DNA of 55,487 nt from an uncultured Bacteroidales bacterium. Lineage in GTDB: Bacteria > Bacteroidota > Bacteroidia > Bacteroidales > UBA932. Under the pieces are notes generated by a model. It made no database searches, was not told the DNA's origin, and saw only the letters and a list, made by a program, of their open reading frames with translations. Numbering within the stretch: the stretch's first letter is position 1; each line of letters begins with the position of its first letter. Location: positions 1 through 55,487 of the forward strand of contig ONTQ01000011.1 of assembly GCA_900320795.1 (NCBI GenBank), given 5' to 3'. Below, piece by piece: positions 43,619 to 50,479 of the stretch. Position numbers and translations under genes: made by a program.

Positions 43619-45304
43619 ATGAATAAGGCGCTGGTCATACTTGTCGTTGCGCTGACGGTCGTTTCCTGTGGGGAACGTGCCGAGACCTGGCGGGTGAGCG
43701 AGCTGTGTTTCACGGCCTCCCGGAGCTATGCATCCGGGGGCGGAGACCGGGTGAAGATGGATGTGGAGTTCTCCAGCAAAACCTCGGGCCAAACGCTTAC
43801 CATTCCTGCCTTCTGGGATGGGGAAGACCGTTTTGTGGTGCGCTTCGCCCCTACGGAGCCCGGCCGGTGGACTTGGAAGAGCATCTGTTCCGACGACCCT
43901 GCCCTCCACGGGAAGAAAGGGACGCTCCACTGCCGGAAATATAGCGGCCCGCTGGAAATCTACCGGCATGGTTTTGTAAAGGCCAAAAAGGGCACGAAAT
44001 ACCTGATGTATGCGGATGGAACGCCGTTTTTCTACCTTGGCGACACCCATTGGGGAATGTACACGGAGGAACTGTCCGAAGAGCATTTCAAGAAGATTGT
44101 CCGCCGCCGCGTGGAGCAAGGTTTCACGGCGGTGCAGAGCGAACCCATCGGCGCTCCCTTCCATCTGCAGGACGGGCACGTGGATGCGGATGACATCGCC
44201 GGATTCCGAAAGGCCGATGCCTACTATCAGTTCATAGCCGATGAGGGACTTCTGCATGCGAATGCCGAGTTCTTCTTCCCCACGGAATTGTCCCGGGAAT
44301 TGGCTTCGGATGATGCGGCGCTAAAAGCCCTCTGCCGCTACTGGGTGGCCCGCTTCGGTGCCTATCCGGTCCTCTGGACCCTGGCGCAGGAGATTGACAA
44401 TGACGTCTATGCCGAACTGGGCGGCCGTTTCTTTGACTACACCGACAATCCGTGGGTGAAGATTGCCGAGTATCTCCACGCCGCAGACCCTTATTCCCAT
44501 CCGCTCTCCGGCCATCAGGAGAATGCGGTGAATACCAGCGTCACCGGAGCCGGAACCGAACCGGGAAAAGTTCGTGCCGACGGGAACGGGGTATCGGTCT
44601 TCCTGTCCGAGGAGGTTTCCAGGCGCACCGGCCACTCCTGGTGGGCGGCCCAATGGTCTCCGCCCCTGCACGAGACTCCCACAGCGGACGCTATCCGCGA
44701 TTATTGGCTTTCTCCCCGCCCGGCCGTGAATTACGAAGGTCGCTACTGTGGCGTGTGGACCCTGAACTTCGGCTCGCGGGCCCAGGGTTGGATATCGTTC
44801 CTGTCCGGTTTTTGCGGCTATGGGTACGGCGCTGCCGACATTTGGTTCTACCACAGCGGCTTCGAGTCAGACATCACCTCCTTTGACGGCGTGGAGTATA
44901 TAACTCCGGAGTTGAAAGCCATTCCCTGGCAGGAAGCCCTGGAATATCCCAGCGCCCGGCAGATGATTCATCTGAAGAATCTGCTGGAATCCTTTGACTG
45001 GTGGAACCTTACGCCCGTCATTCCCGGAGACCCCGTTTTTCGGGATGCTTCCGGGGCGGCGGTCTATGCCCGAACGTCCCGGGTGCATCTGCTCTATTTC
45101 TATGGGAAAGAGACGCGGACCGGGCGCATCTCCGGCCTGGCCTCCGACGCCGGGATGGAAGCACAGTGGTATGATCCGCGTACCGGCAGGTTCCGGGAGG
45201 CGGCCTTGCCCGTCCGGGAGGCCGACGGTTATTGGTCCCTTCCCCCAAAACCGGACGAGGAAGACTGGGTGTTGGAAATCATCGAACATAATAATAAACG
45301 ATAG
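43619..45304 (+). CDS. DUF5060-DUF4038 (GH140-like) glycoside hydrolase lipoprotein
   Basis: Lipoprotein of 561 residues (MNKALVILVVALTVVSC); a TTG 18 bases upstream is an unlikely start. Residues about 25-110 are a DUF5060 sandwich (MDVEFSSKTSG; FVVRFAPTEPGRWTWKS). The DUF4038 TIM barrel follows: YLMYADGTPFFYLGDTHWGM, EEHFKKIVRRRVEQGFTAVQ and VLWTLAQEIDNDVYAEL, where Glu is a candidate catalytic residue. A C-terminal sandwich ends WYDPRTGRF. GH140 contains the Bacteroides thetaiotaomicron apiosidase for rhamnogalacturonan II, so apiose or another branched sugar is a possible target, but DUF4038 proteins are functionally diverse. It starts 69 bp after the GH2-like gene and 3 bp before the next GH43. 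Confidence 0.75.
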   Translation: MNKALVILVVALTVVSCGERAETWRVSELCFTASRSYASGGGDRVKMDVEFSSKTSGQTLTIPAFWDGEDRFVVRFAPTEPGRWTWKSICSDDPALHGKKGTLHCRKYSGPLEIYRHGFVKAKKGTKYLMYADGTPFFYLGDTHWGMYTEELSEEHFKKIVRRRVEQGFTAVQSEPIGAPFHLQDGHVDADDIAGFRKADAYYQFIADEGLLHANAEFFFPTELSRELASDDAALKALCRYWVARFGAYPVLWTLAQEIDNDVYAELGGRFFDYTDNPWVKIAEYLHAADPYSHPLSGHQENAVNTSVTGAGTEPGKVRADGNGVSVFLSEEVSRRTGHSWWAAQWSPPLHETPTADAIRDYWLSPRPAVNYEGRYCGVWTLNFGSRAQGWISFLSGFCGYGYGAADIWFYHSGFESDITSFDGVEYITPELKAIPWQEALEYPSARQMIHLKNLLESFDWWNLTPVIPGDPVFRDASGAAVYARTSRVHLLYFYGKETRTGRISGLASDAGMEAQWYDPRTGRFREAALPVREADGYWSLPPKPDEEDWVLEIIEHNNKR

Positions 45305-45307
45305 GAT

Positions 45308-46690
45308 ATGAAGATAAAATGCTTGCTCGCCACCTTGCTGGTGGTCTCTTGCGCCTCCGGAGAACAGGAGGTAAAAGTAGTGCTTGCCGAAGGCAGGGAA
45401 GCCGTCCCCGCAGGAGAATTCGGCTACAATCCCATTTGCCCGATGGGCGTTTACATGGCCGATCCCAGTGCCAAGGTGCTGGACGGAAAGATGTATGTGG
45501 CCTGCTCGCTGGATTTGACGACGGACATCTGGTGCACGGGTTACCATCACATGCTCTCCACGGAGGATGCCCTCCACTGGACGCTGCACACGAATGTCTT
45601 TGCCTCGAAAGGCCCTTATGACGGCGTCCCTTACAGCGATGCCGACCTGTATGCTCCCGACATTGCCGAGAAAGACGGCCGCTACTATCTGTACTACGAC
45701 CTCTCGGAATGGACCGAGGGCGTAGCCGTTTCCGATTCTCCCACCGGCCCGTTCACCGACGGTGTGCAGATTGGGGACATCCGGGGTATCGACCCCTGCG
45801 TCTTCATCGACGACGACGGGCAGGCCTATTACTTCTGGGACCAGTTCAGCGCCAGGGGCGCCAAGCTGAATCCCGACATGACCACGCTGGATATGTCCAC
45901 CCTGCATGAAGGCATCGTCACGGAGAAGGAACATGGCTTCCACGAGGGCAGCTTTGTCTTCAAGCGCGACGGCTGGTACTACTATGTCTATGCCGATATC
46001 AGCCGCCAGAACATGCCCACCTGCATCGGCTATTCCATGTCCCGCGATGTCTTCGGCCCTTACGAGTACAAGGGCGTGATCGTGGACAGCAACGGCTGCG
46101 ACCCGGACGTGTGGAACAATCACGGTTCGGTAGTGGAACTGAACGGGCAGTGGTATGTGCTGTACCACCGTTCCACCCATCACAGCAGCAAACTGCGCAA
46201 GGCTTGCATCGAGCCTATCACCTTCAATGCCGACGGGACCATCAACGAAGTGGAAATGACCTCCCAGGGTGCCGGGAAGCCCATTCCGGCAACCAGCACC
46301 ATCGATGCCGCCCGTGCCTGCCTGTTCAATGGCGGCCCGCATGTGCGCCTGATGGAAGGCCGTAGCGACCGCGAAATCATTTCCGGACTGGTGGATGGCA
46401 GCAAGGCGGCCTGGAAATATATCGACTTCCCCGCCGGACTCCATAAACTCACCATGCGGGTACGGGCGCTCAATGGCGGCCACATTACCGTGACGCAGGA
46501 CCAGTCCTTCTCCGGATGGATTGCCGGCCTGGATGTCCCCAAGGGGAAAGGGGAGTGGATGACCCTGGAATGCGAAGTGGAGGATGTGGAGGAAGGTCCC
46601 CATGCCCTCTGGTTCATGTTCTCCGGCGATTACGGCGGTCGGAAGCATCCCATTGACCTCTTTGAAATTGACTGGTTTACATTCGAATGA
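45308..46690 (+). CDS. GH43 glycosidase with C-terminal CBM6-like module
   Basis: Lipoprotein of 460 residues (MKIKCLLATLLVVSC). The GH43 propeller has Asp in VYMADPSAKVLDGKMYVACS (base), Asp in GIDPCVFIDDDGQAYYFWD and Glu in GFHEGSFVFKRDGWYYYVYA (acid), with DADLYAPDIAEKDGRYYLYY and NHGSVVELNGQWYVLYHR. Residues about 335-460 form a CBM6-like sandwich (WKYIDFPAGLHKLTMRVRA; WFMFSGDYGGRKHPIDLFEI). It differs from the GH43 at 35503 in both propeller details and accessory domain, so the two probably act on different linkages; arabinofuranosidase, xylosidase or galactosidase activity are all known in the family. Followed after 21 bp by the oxidoreductase gene. Confidence 0.9.
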   Translation: MKIKCLLATLLVVSCASGEQEVKVVLAEGREAVPAGEFGYNPICPMGVYMADPSAKVLDGKMYVACSLDLTTDIWCTGYHHMLSTEDALHWTLHTNVFASKGPYDGVPYSDADLYAPDIAEKDGRYYLYYDLSEWTEGVAVSDSPTGPFTDGVQIGDIRGIDPCVFIDDDGQAYYFWDQFSARGAKLNPDMTTLDMSTLHEGIVTEKEHGFHEGSFVFKRDGWYYYVYADISRQNMPTCIGYSMSRDVFGPYEYKGVIVDSNGCDPDVWNNHGSVVELNGQWYVLYHRSTHHSSKLRKACIEPITFNADGTINEVEMTSQGAGKPIPATSTIDAARACLFNGGPHVRLMEGRSDREIISGLVDGSKAAWKYIDFPAGLHKLTMRVRALNGGHITVTQDQSFSGWIAGLDVPKGKGEWMTLECEVEDVEEGPHALWFMFSGDYGGRKHPIDLFEIDWFTFE

Positions 46691-46711
46691 ACACTTAATA
46701 CACTATAACCT

Positions 46712-48016
46712 ATGGCTGATTCAAGAAGATCTTTCCTAAAGAAGGCGGGTGCGGGGATTGTCGCTGCGACCATCCTGCCCAGAAACGTATTCGGCGCCAT
46801 GGGCGGCAACAAAAAGTATGTCGCCCCCAGCGACCAGCTTACGCGGGGTATCATCGGCGTGGGGGGTATCGGCATGTCCGGCCTTCACTTTGCCAGTGAT
46901 GACAAATGCCGCCTCGTAGCGGTCTGCGATGTGGACCAGGGCCACCTGAACCGGGCCCTTGAGGCCGGCAAGGAGCGTTTTGGCACCCACCTCGCCGCCT
47001 ATCATGACTTTCGTGACCTTATCCACGACCCCAACGTGGACATCGTCCACATTGCCACCCCTTCCCACTGGCATGGCATCATGGCCGTGGAGGCAGCCCG
47101 GGCCGGCAAGGACATTTTCTGTGAGAAACCCATGACCCGCACCATCGGGGAAGGACAGAAAGTGGTGGAGGCGGTGGCCAGGTACGGGCGTATTTTCCGC
47201 CTGGACACCTGGTTCCGCTTCAAGGACACGTTCTATGGCCTTGGAACGACGGTGGAACCCCTCAAGAAGTTGGTTTCCAGTGGCTTGCTGGGCTGGCCGC
47301 TGACCGTTCGCATCTCGGGGGCCACGGGTTTCGCCTGGAAGTTCTACTGGACGGGACGGGAAGACCTGACGCCCCAGCCCGTTCCGGCCGAACTGGACTA
47401 TGACCTCTGGCTGGGCCCCGCCCCGTACAAACCCTACCATCCGCACCGGGTGCACGGAACCTTCCGTGGCTACTGGGATTATGAGTCCGGCGGCCTCGGG
47501 GACATGGGACAGCACTATATCGACCCCGTTCAGTATATCCTCGGGAAGGACGACACCTTCCCCGTAAAGGTGGAAGTGGACGCTCCCCAGCAGCATCCCG
47601 ACGCTGTTGGAACCTGGCGCAGCATCACCTATACTTATGATGATGGATGCAAGATTATCCTGGAAGGCGAGGGCTACGAAAGCCCCGGCAAGGTTCCGTA
47701 CATCGAAGGTCCGCTGGGCAAAGTTTACAAGGGCTTCGAATGCACCATCCCCCATGTGTGGGATGTCATCAACTCGCTGCCGGACCCGGCTCCCCGCCAC
47801 ACCGATTTCCTGGAGTGCGTGAAAAACCGTCAGCACTTCGCCCTGGATGAGATTATCGGCCACCACAGCGCGACGGTCGTGAACATGGGCGCCTGCGCCC
47901 TGCGCCTCGGCCGCACCCTGCACTTCGACCCGCTCACCCAGCGTTTTATCGGCGACGATGCCGCCAACCATCTCATCAATCAACCGATGCGTGCCCCTTG
48001 GGCTTCCATGATTTAG
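46712..48016 (+). CDS. Tat-exported Gfo/Idh/MocA oxidoreductase
   Basis: Protein of 434 residues with a clear twin-arginine signal (SRRSFLKKAG, then VAATILPRNVFGA), so it is exported folded with bound NAD(P). The Rossmann fold shows GIIGVGGIGMSG (about 47-57), LVAVCDVD, IVHIATPSHWHG and the family Glu-Lys-Pro motif at 138-140 (IFCEKPMTRTI). The C-terminal half has GGLGDMGQHYIDPVQYI and ends with the NMGACALRLGRTL region. Periplasmic members with tightly bound cofactor include GH109-type glycosidases and sugar C3 oxidoreductases. The next gene encodes a DUF1080 protein, a domain known as 3-keto-glycoside hydrolase, so a role in oxidising a glycoside at C3 or in a redox-assisted cleavage cycle is the best guess. 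Confidence 0.88.
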   Translation: MADSRRSFLKKAGAGIVAATILPRNVFGAMGGNKKYVAPSDQLTRGIIGVGGIGMSGLHFASDDKCRLVAVCDVDQGHLNRALEAGKERFGTHLAAYHDFRDLIHDPNVDIVHIATPSHWHGIMAVEAARAGKDIFCEKPMTRTIGEGQKVVEAVARYGRIFRLDTWFRFKDTFYGLGTTVEPLKKLVSSGLLGWPLTVRISGATGFAWKFYWTGREDLTPQPVPAELDYDLWLGPAPYKPYHPHRVHGTFRGYWDYESGGLGDMGQHYIDPVQYILGKDDTFPVKVEVDAPQQHPDAVGTWRSITYTYDDGCKIILEGEGYESPGKVPYIEGPLGKVYKGFECTIPHVWDVINSLPDPAPRHTDFLECVKNRQHFALDEIIGHHSATVVNMGACALRLGRTLHFDPLTQRFIGDDAANHLINQPMRAPWASMI

Positions 48017-48022
48017 TGCCTT

Positions 48023-49183
48023 ATGAAAAAGATATTTGCTCTGTTTACCGCGCTCCTGCTGGTGGCAGGAAGCCTCTTTGGACAAGTAGTCAGCGATTCC
48101 GCCAAACGGGATGCCCTGAAGCAGGAAATCTCCCGCTGCGATGATTCCGTGGCGCGTTCTTTCCTGCTCCAGCAGTTGTATCCGCTGGCGCAGGAATCCG
48201 ATATTCCGCTTTACCTTTCCTATGTGGGCGACCCTCTTTGCGCCCCCATGTCCGTCGCGGCCCTGGTGGCCCTTCCCGGCGGGGACAAGGCGCTCATGGA
48301 ACTGGTGCGCACGGAAGGGGCCGACAAGACGCTCCTCTGCGGCGCCGTGGCCGACCGGGGGCTCCGCGAGGCCGAACCGTATCTTCTCCAGTGGGCCGGG
48401 AGTGCCCGCGGGGAAGAGAAGAAGGCCATCGACCGGACCCTTGGCATCATCGGCGGAAAAGCCTCTGCCAAGTATCTGAAGAGCCAGTCTTTGCCGGACT
48501 ATCTGGTCCTTCTGGACAATCTGAGCGACAAAGAGGCCGTGAAGGCCGCCAAGGGCCTTCTGAAAGATGCCAATTCCGGTATCCGCTGTGCTGCGGTAAA
48601 GACCGTCATCGAGCGGTCGGCCCGGAATCCGAAGCTGGTGGTGGACGCCCTCAAGACAGGCGACCGTCCTTACCGCAACGCCGCCCTCTCCGCTACGGAA
48701 AAATATGATGGGGAGACCCTGGCAAAGGCGCTGGAAAAAGCCTATGCCACCCTTTCCGACGAAGCCCGGACGGATGTCCTCAACTGGCTGGGTGCAAAAA
48801 AAATAAAGAGCGCCCTTCCCCTTGTTACCGGCAGCATTTCGAACCCGGGCGAACTGGGAGAAACGGCCATCCGCACCACCGGCATCCTCGGTGGTGAGCA
48901 AGCAGCCGAAGCGCTTGTGGCCGCCCTTTCCGGTGACAAGGCCGATGTCGCCTTTGCCGCCCTGGCCACCTTTGAAGGAAACTTGACCGATAGGTGGAGA
49001 CAATGGCTGCTTCCGGAAATTTGTTTGCGGCAGAGGCCTTGGACGGTATGGCTACTGTGGCGCAGGCGGAGGGGATCGCTGCCCTTCTGGATGCTTCTGC
49101 CGGGGACTTCACGGCACCACTCCAGAAAGCCCTTGTCTATGCTCTTCATACGGAAACGCCTGAGGCTCAGGCAGAAAGACTGA
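48023..49183 (+). CDS. HEAT-repeat protein, N-terminal fragment of a frameshifted HEAT-DUF1080 gene
   Basis: Begins with a signal peptide (FALFTALLLVAGSLFGQ), followed by helical HEAT-like repeats from about residue 35 (PMSVAALVALPGGDKALMEL; GIRCAAVKTVIERSARNPKL; GETAIRTTGILGGEQAAEAL; VAFAALATFEGNLTDR). After about residue 323 the frame turns into unrelated Arg/Trp-rich sequence (WRQWLLPEICLRQRPW) and stops at 49183, while genuine HEAT sequence continues in another frame from 48994. One extra base in the GG at 48993-48994 would read DRVETMAASGN and join both parts. So this is the first 40 per cent of a gene spanning 48023-50403. Whether the break is real or a sequence error cannot be decided here. 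Confidence 0.8.
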   Translation: MKKIFALFTALLLVAGSLFGQVVSDSAKRDALKQEISRCDDSVARSFLLQQLYPLAQESDIPLYLSYVGDPLCAPMSVAALVALPGGDKALMELVRTEGADKTLLCGAVADRGLREAEPYLLQWAGSARGEEKKAIDRTLGIIGGKASAKYLKSQSLPDYLVLLDNLSDKEAVKAAKGLLKDANSGIRCAAVKTVIERSARNPKLVVDALKTGDRPYRNAALSATEKYDGETLAKALEKAYATLSDEARTDVLNWLGAKKIKSALPLVTGSISNPGELGETAIRTTGILGGEQAAEALVAALSGDKADVAFAALATFEGNLTDRWRQWLLPEICLRQRPWTVWLLWRRRRGSLPFWMLLPGTSRHHSRKPLSMLFIRKRLRLRQKD

Positions 49184-50403
49184 AGGGATATCTTCCCGCT
49201 GCCGTTCACAAGGACAAATTCTATCCGGTCCTCGCCGCCGGCAATTCCGATGCCGCCGCGAATGTACTCCGCGAGGCGGCACAGAAAGACGCATCGGCCC
49301 GCGATGCTCTCTTTGGCATGCAGATTCCTTCCGTGACGGAGGATGTTCTCGCTGCGGCCCGTGAAGGAGGAAAGGATGCCGACAAGTACCTGGACCGCTA
49401 CGTAAACCTTCTTTCCCGGTTCGGGGAGAACGACGACGTGAAGCGGCTGGGCCTTGCCGAAGTGCTTTCGCTCGCATCCGACCCGGCCGTGAAGGTGTCG
49501 GCCCTTGGCAAACTGGGGGACATGCCGCTCATGAAATGTTTCCTTCTGGCTGGTAAGTATCTGGACGACAGCGCGGAAAGTGTGCGTTTTGCCGCGGCGG
49601 ACGCTGTTCGCAAGATTGCTTCCCAGTGCAAGGAAGAAATCAATTATGACGACTTCAAGGGCAGCCTGGAGAAGGCCGCCGCCCTCTACCGTACCCGCGG
49701 GCTGGCCGATGACGGCTATGCCGTGGACGAGATTGGCAAGATGCTTTCAGAGGCGAAACCCGCCCCGCGGAGCGAACTCACGGCCGAAGAGAAGGCGCGG
49801 GGTTTCGAAATGCTCTTTGACGGAAGCGACCTTTCCAAGTGGCATGGTGACAAGGAAGGCTATACCGTGGTGAACGGAGCCATCCTGGTATCGGCCCTTT
49901 ATGGAAGTACGGGCAACCTCTACACCAACAGGCAGTACCGCAATTTCGTGTATCGTTTCGAGTTCTGTTTCCTGGAGGAAGGCGTGAACAACGGCGTGGG
50001 CATCCGTACCCCCGAGAACGTGGATGCCGCCTACCACGGCATGTGCGAACTGCAGATCCTGGACCACGACGCCCCGCAGTACGCCGGCTGGCTCAAGGAT
50101 TACCAGGTGCACGGTTCCATCTATGGCATCGTCCCTGCCAAACGCCTCAAGCACAAACCTTTGGGTGAATGGAGCACCGAGGAAATCATCGTGGAGGGAG
50201 ACCATATCAAAGTGACGGTGAACGGCGAAGTGATTACCGATGCCAATGTGCGTAAGGTAACCCAAGGCGGCCGCAAGGCTACCATCGACGGCAGGGAGCA
50301 CCCGGGACTGTTCAACCGGAAGGGGTATATTTCCTTCTGCGGCCACGGTGCGGGCCTCAAGATCAGAAACGTGCGGATTCTGGACCTGGGAGAGAAGAAA
50401 TAG
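48994..50403 (+). CDS. HEAT repeats plus DUF1080 (3-keto-glycoside hydrolase-type) domain, C-terminal part of frameshifted gene
   Basis: Continues the protein begun at 48023 in a different frame; GTG 48994 is only the first in-frame start-like codon, so independent translation is doubtful. Residues about 1-255 are more HEAT-like repeats (LFAAEALDGMATVAQ; YLDRYVNLLSRFGEND; SVRFAAADAVRKIASQ). Residues about 268-466 are a DUF1080 jelly-roll: RGFEMLFDGSDLSKWHGD, YTVVNGAILVSALYG, LYTNRQYRNFVYRFEFCF, NNGVGIRTP, YHGMCELQILDHDAPQYAG, WSTEEIIVEGDHIKVTVNG and GYISFCGHGAGLKIRNVRI. DUF1080 proteins cleave 3-keto-disaccharides or glycosides, often by elimination. With the oxidoreductase upstream it would form an oxidation-then-cleavage pair. 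HEAT repeats may give a docking platform. The intact protein would have about 794 residues. Confidence 0.82.
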   Translation: METMAASGNLFAAEALDGMATVAQAEGIAALLDASAGDFTAPLQKALVYALHTETPEAQAERLKGYLPAAVHKDKFYPVLAAGNSDAAANVLREAAQKDASARDALFGMQIPSVTEDVLAAAREGGKDADKYLDRYVNLLSRFGENDDVKRLGLAEVLSLASDPAVKVSALGKLGDMPLMKCFLLAGKYLDDSAESVRFAAADAVRKIASQCKEEINYDDFKGSLEKAAALYRTRGLADDGYAVDEIGKMLSEAKPAPRSELTAEEKARGFEMLFDGSDLSKWHGDKEGYTVVNGAILVSALYGSTGNLYTNRQYRNFVYRFEFCFLEEGVNNGVGIRTPENVDAAYHGMCELQILDHDAPQYAGWLKDYQVHGSIYGIVPAKRLKHKPLGEWSTEEIIVEGDHIKVTVNGEVITDANVRKVTQGGRKATIDGREHPGLFNRKGYISFCGHGAGLKIRNVRILDLGEKK

Positions 50404-50435
50404 TCCCCGGTTTGTGTCTTCGGAACGGGCAGCGC

Positions 50436-50478
50436 TTTCCATATTGGAAATACAGCCGAGATTCTGTACATTTGTACA
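50436..50478 (+). promoter_or_regulatory. Two palindromes overlapping the promoter of the second GH92 gene
   Basis: TTTCC-ATATT-GGAAA (50436-50450) covers the predicted -33 element. TGTACA-TT-TGTACA (50465-50478) covers the -7 element and ends 1 bp before the ATG. Dyads placed on both core elements are typical of repressor control; no cognate regulator can be named. Confidence 0.45.
50443..50474 (+). promoter_or_regulatory. Predicted Bacteroidota-type promoter, possibly leaderless
   Basis: ATTG (50443-50446), a 20-bp spacer and TACATTTG (50467-50474) match the -33/-7 consensus. The GH92 start codon begins 6 bp after the -7 box, so the transcript would start at or next to the ATG. A later in-frame ATG at 50492 would give a short leader instead. 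Confidence 0.7.
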
Positions 50479-50479
50479 T

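Noticed and set aside
48960-49010. Programmed ribosomal frameshift in the HEAT-DUF1080 gene
   Set aside because: There is no slippery heptamer such as A-AAA-AAG or X-XXY-YYZ and no clear downstream pseudoknot; a missing base in a GG run is simpler.
50404-50436. Terminator after the DUF1080 gene
   Set aside because: Only a weak CCCG/CGGG pairing is present and there is no T run.
50348-50479. Upstream extension of the second GH92 frame
   Set aside because: It overlaps the DUF1080 end and the promoter, and lacks a signal sequence; the lipoprotein start at 50480 follows a consensus promoter.
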